This document shows, in pieces, positions 50,706-52,205 of a stretch of DNA of 52,205 bases (position 1 is the first letter of the stretch; each line of letters opens with the position of its first letter). The stretch comes from Mesorhizobium sp. dw_380 (GTDB lineage: Bacteria; Pseudomonadota; Alphaproteobacteria; Rhizobiales; Rhizobiaceae). The stretch spans positions 1-52,205 of the forward strand of contig NZ_JAFFIW010000045.1 in the NCBI RefSeq assembly GCF_018588885.1. Direction: 5' to 3'. The notes under the pieces were generated by a model. That model saw only the letters and a program-made list of their open reading frames with translations. It did not search any database and was not told the DNA's origin. The translations under genes and the position numbers were made by a program.

Positions 50706-50996
50706 TCAGCGCTTCGGCCCAAACCCCGGATAAGGATTGAGCGGCACGATTGCGGTGATGTCCATCATACCGGCCTTGATCAGCGGCAGAGTGGCGAGAT
50801 GGCCGCGCACTTCGGCGTCGTCTGATGCCTCGAACATCATGCCGCTGCCGGGAATGTCGCCGCGGTTCCAGACCTGGCGCACCGCGCCCTCCGAGTAGAG
50901 CGTGCGCCGCTGCTCGGCCTCGCCGGGCAGGAGCGGGGCAAAGTCAGCGTCGGCGAACTTTGCGGTGTTGCGGGTAAGAAGGGCAAAGAACTGCAT
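50706..50996 (-). CDS. Small YciI/muconolactone-isomerase-like protein
   Basis: A 96-residue predicted alpha/beta ferredoxin-fold protein from ATG 50996. MQFFALLTRN, LYSEGAVRQVWNRGDIPGSGMMFEASDDAEVRGHLATLPLIKAGMMDITAIVPLNPYPGF resembles YciI or muconolactone delta-isomerase-like domains. Function unassigned. It is divergent from a LysR gene and probably controlled by it. Confidence 0.75.
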   Translation of the reverse strand: MQFFALLTRNTAKFADADFAPLLPGEAEQRRTLYSEGAVRQVWNRGDIPGSGMMFEASDDAEVRGHLATLPLIKAGMMDITAIVPLNPYPGFGPKR

Positions 50997-51099
50997 GTCG
51001 GTCTCCTCTGGGGTTGGGATGGCCGAGTATTGCTTTTGGCTGGTCAGACTGTCCAAGACTGATTAGGCTAAAGTTAAGATCTATTAGGACTTGAAGCCA

Positions 51100-51999
51100 A
51101 TGTTCGATTTGCGCCAGATCAGGTATTTCGTCACCGTCGCCGAGACCGGCAATGTCGGCCGCGCCGCCGAAATCCTGCACATTTCGCAATCGCCGCTCAG
51201 CCGGCAGATCATGCAGCTCGAGGAGCAGCTGGGCGTCGCTCTGTTCGAACGGGCAAAGCAGCGTGTTCATCTCAATGCCGAGGGCCGCGCCTTCCTTGCC
51301 GAGGCCCGCGCGCTGCTCGCCAATGCGCGACGCGTGGAGGAGTTCGGCCGCAACCTCGCCAGCGGCGCGGTCGGCCGTCTCGCCATCGGCTATGTCGAGG
51401 GCGCGGTGCATGCCGGGCTGGTCGCCGACATGCTCAGGCAATTCCGCCGCGAGCGGCCCGATTTCCATCTTCAGCTCAGGAGCCGGCGCACGGCGGCGCA
51501 GTTCGACGACCTACGGCAGCGCGTGCTTGACCTCGGCTTCGTCTACGCTCCGGCCCCGGTCGGCGATGCGGACATCGACAGCACGCTGGTGCGGCGCGAA
51601 CCGCTGGTGCTGGCGATCCCCGAAGATGACCCGCTTGTTGAACTGTCCGAAATCTCTCCGCGGCACCTCGACGGCCGCACCTGGATCACCGTCGTGCGCC
51701 AGCCCGACGACACCAATCGCGGCCAGTTCCTCGCCGCTTGCGCCAAGGCCGGCTTTCTGCCCGACATCGCCTATGAGACAGCCGATCCGCTGACCTCGCT
51801 CGGCCTCGTCAGCGCCGGCCTTGGCCTGGCTACGGTGCAATCCAGTCTGCGCGCCGCCGCACCGCCGCAGATCGTGTTTCGAGATCTGCCATGGTTCGAA
51901 CGCACGGTTTCAATTCACCTGGCCTGGCGGCGTCATGATCGGCGGGCGGTGATTGCGGATTTGCGGAGGGCAGTAGGCGGTAGGGCAGTAGGGCAGTAG
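51100..51999 (+). CDS. LysR-family transcriptional regulator
   Basis: A 299-residue LysR regulator. HTH about 2-60 (FDLRQIRYFVTVAETGNVGRAAEILHISQSPLSRQIMQLEEQLGVALFERAK), co-inducer domain about 88-290. The start ATG 51100 is preceded by AGGA. It is divergent from the small protein at 50706-50996; the shared gap has two ATTAGG direct copies near 51062-51088. The C-terminus runs into an 8-bp tandem repeat, and the TAG stop at 51997-51999 is made by the repeat, so the last residues (AVGGRAVGQ) are repeat-encoded. Confidence 0.93.
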   Translation: MFDLRQIRYFVTVAETGNVGRAAEILHISQSPLSRQIMQLEEQLGVALFERAKQRVHLNAEGRAFLAEARALLANARRVEEFGRNLASGAVGRLAIGYVEGAVHAGLVADMLRQFRRERPDFHLQLRSRRTAAQFDDLRQRVLDLGFVYAPAPVGDADIDSTLVRREPLVLAIPEDDPLVELSEISPRHLDGRTWITVVRQPDDTNRGQFLAACAKAGFLPDIAYETADPLTSLGLVSAGLGLATVQSSLRAAAPPQIVFRDLPWFERTVSIHLAWRRHDRRAVIADLRRAVGGRAVGQ

Positions 52000-52060
52000 G
52001 GCAGTAGGGCAGTAGGGCAGTAGGGCAGTAGGGCAGTAGGGCAGTAGGGCAGTAGGGAAG
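51981..52060. repeat. 8-bp tandem repeat TAGGGCAG
   Basis: Nine exact copies of TAGGGCAG (51981-52052) plus a variant tenth copy TAGGGAAG (52053-52060). It overlaps the end of the LysR gene. The unit is not a multiple of three, but every frame contains a TAG within three units, so copy-number change would alter little more than the final residues. Confidence 0.95.
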
Positions 52061-52205
52061 TAGGGACGTACGCATGGGGTCGAATCGGGTATCAGGTTCG
52101 CCACGCATCCGGCCCCCCAGTTCCCGGCAAATGTGTGGAGCGCTACCTCGTCGCACCGGGCGGTCGCCCAGTGGGCCGGGCGGCGTCGGCCGCTCGACGG
52201 ACGGG
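52061..52205. other. GC-rich tail of the window without a recognised gene
   Basis: Very GC-rich sequence with a GGGCG-GT-CGCCC palindrome at 52158-52169. No convincing CDS was found and no RNA gene could be identified with confidence; the window ends within it. Confidence 0.3.

Noticed and set aside
51981..52060. Possible CRISPR-like array
   Set aside because: Units of 8 bp are contiguous with no spacers, so this is a simple tandem repeat.
52061..52205. Possible RNase P RNA or other structured RNA start at the window edge
   Set aside because: The GC-rich palindromic stretch hints at structure, but no diagnostic sequence element could be recognised and the segment is truncated.
1..52205. tRNA, rRNA, insertion sequence or prophage
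   Set aside because: All sizeable gaps were inspected; no cloverleaf, transposase, integrase or phage structural gene was seen.

Overview
The window reads as a chromosomal segment of an alphaproteobacterium of the order Hyphomicrobiales (Rhizobiales), most likely Mesorhizobium or a close relative. This rests on several things: high GC and dense coding; the order rpoZ - bifunctional rsh - pyrE - DUF2062 - acpS - lepB - rnc - era - recO; an Omp2-type porin; a TIGR02301-type periplasmic protein; and two kinds of long intergenic palindrome of a sort common in these genomes. The genus is inferred from gene content, not from a database comparison.

Layout. 1-10.3 kb: the tail of an unknown gene, an alpha/beta hydrolase, a periplasmic lytic transglycosylase, dapA, smpB, a GH25 lysozyme-like protein, an EamA transporter divergent from an Lrp/AsnC regulator, an HxlR regulator divergent from a zinc-type alcohol dehydrogenase, and a NYN nuclease/family-5 uracil-DNA glycosylase pair. 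10.6-22.4 kb: the conserved core block rpoZ, rsh (ppGpp synthesis and hydrolysis), pyrE, VOC protein, DUF2062, acpS, lepB, rnc, era, an APH-fold kinase, a porin with its own long AT-rich leader and a strong terminator, recO and a thioesterase. 22.5-29.7 kb: a giant DUF2339 membrane protein, an ECF sigma/anti-sigma pair with a GGAAT-N17-CGTT promoter-like site upstream, and then a compact operon. That operon encodes a GNAT acetyltransferase fused to a C39/papain-like peptidase, a RimK-type ATP-grasp ligase with an RLAN-like N-terminus, and a DUF3303-like protein. This is the best candidate for an uncharacterised peptide- or metabolite-modifying system. 29.7-36.8 kb: a LysR regulator divergent from a fatty-acid desaturase, a PAS-PAS-GGDEF-EAL protein, an HD phosphohydrolase coupled to ygfZ, and a dihydroorotase of the QxH subclass.

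36.8-41.8 kb: an AbiEii-like nucleotidyltransferase with a small upstream partner, secreted and cytoplasmic unknowns, a Nudix hydrolase divergent from an SRAP (YedK/HMCES) protein, and a 51-residue gene on the minus strand that is easily missed. 41.8-52.2 kb: cysS, a palindromic element, a tightly coupled five-gene operon (DUF559 nuclease, VOC, two GFA proteins, proline iminopeptidase), cimA, rarD, a GST, a ZntB/CorA transporter, and a LysR regulator divergent from a small ferredoxin-fold-like protein. The LysR stop codon lies inside an 8-bp tandem repeat.

Most genes are housekeeping or conserved. The accessory signals are the GNAT-C39/ATP-grasp operon, the nucleotidyltransferase module, the large inverted repeats (notably a 25-bp perfect one between rpoZ and rsh), the tandem repeats, and the overlapping DUF559-VOC-GFA-GFA-Pip operon. 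No rRNA, tRNA, CRISPR array, insertion sequence or prophage was recognised.
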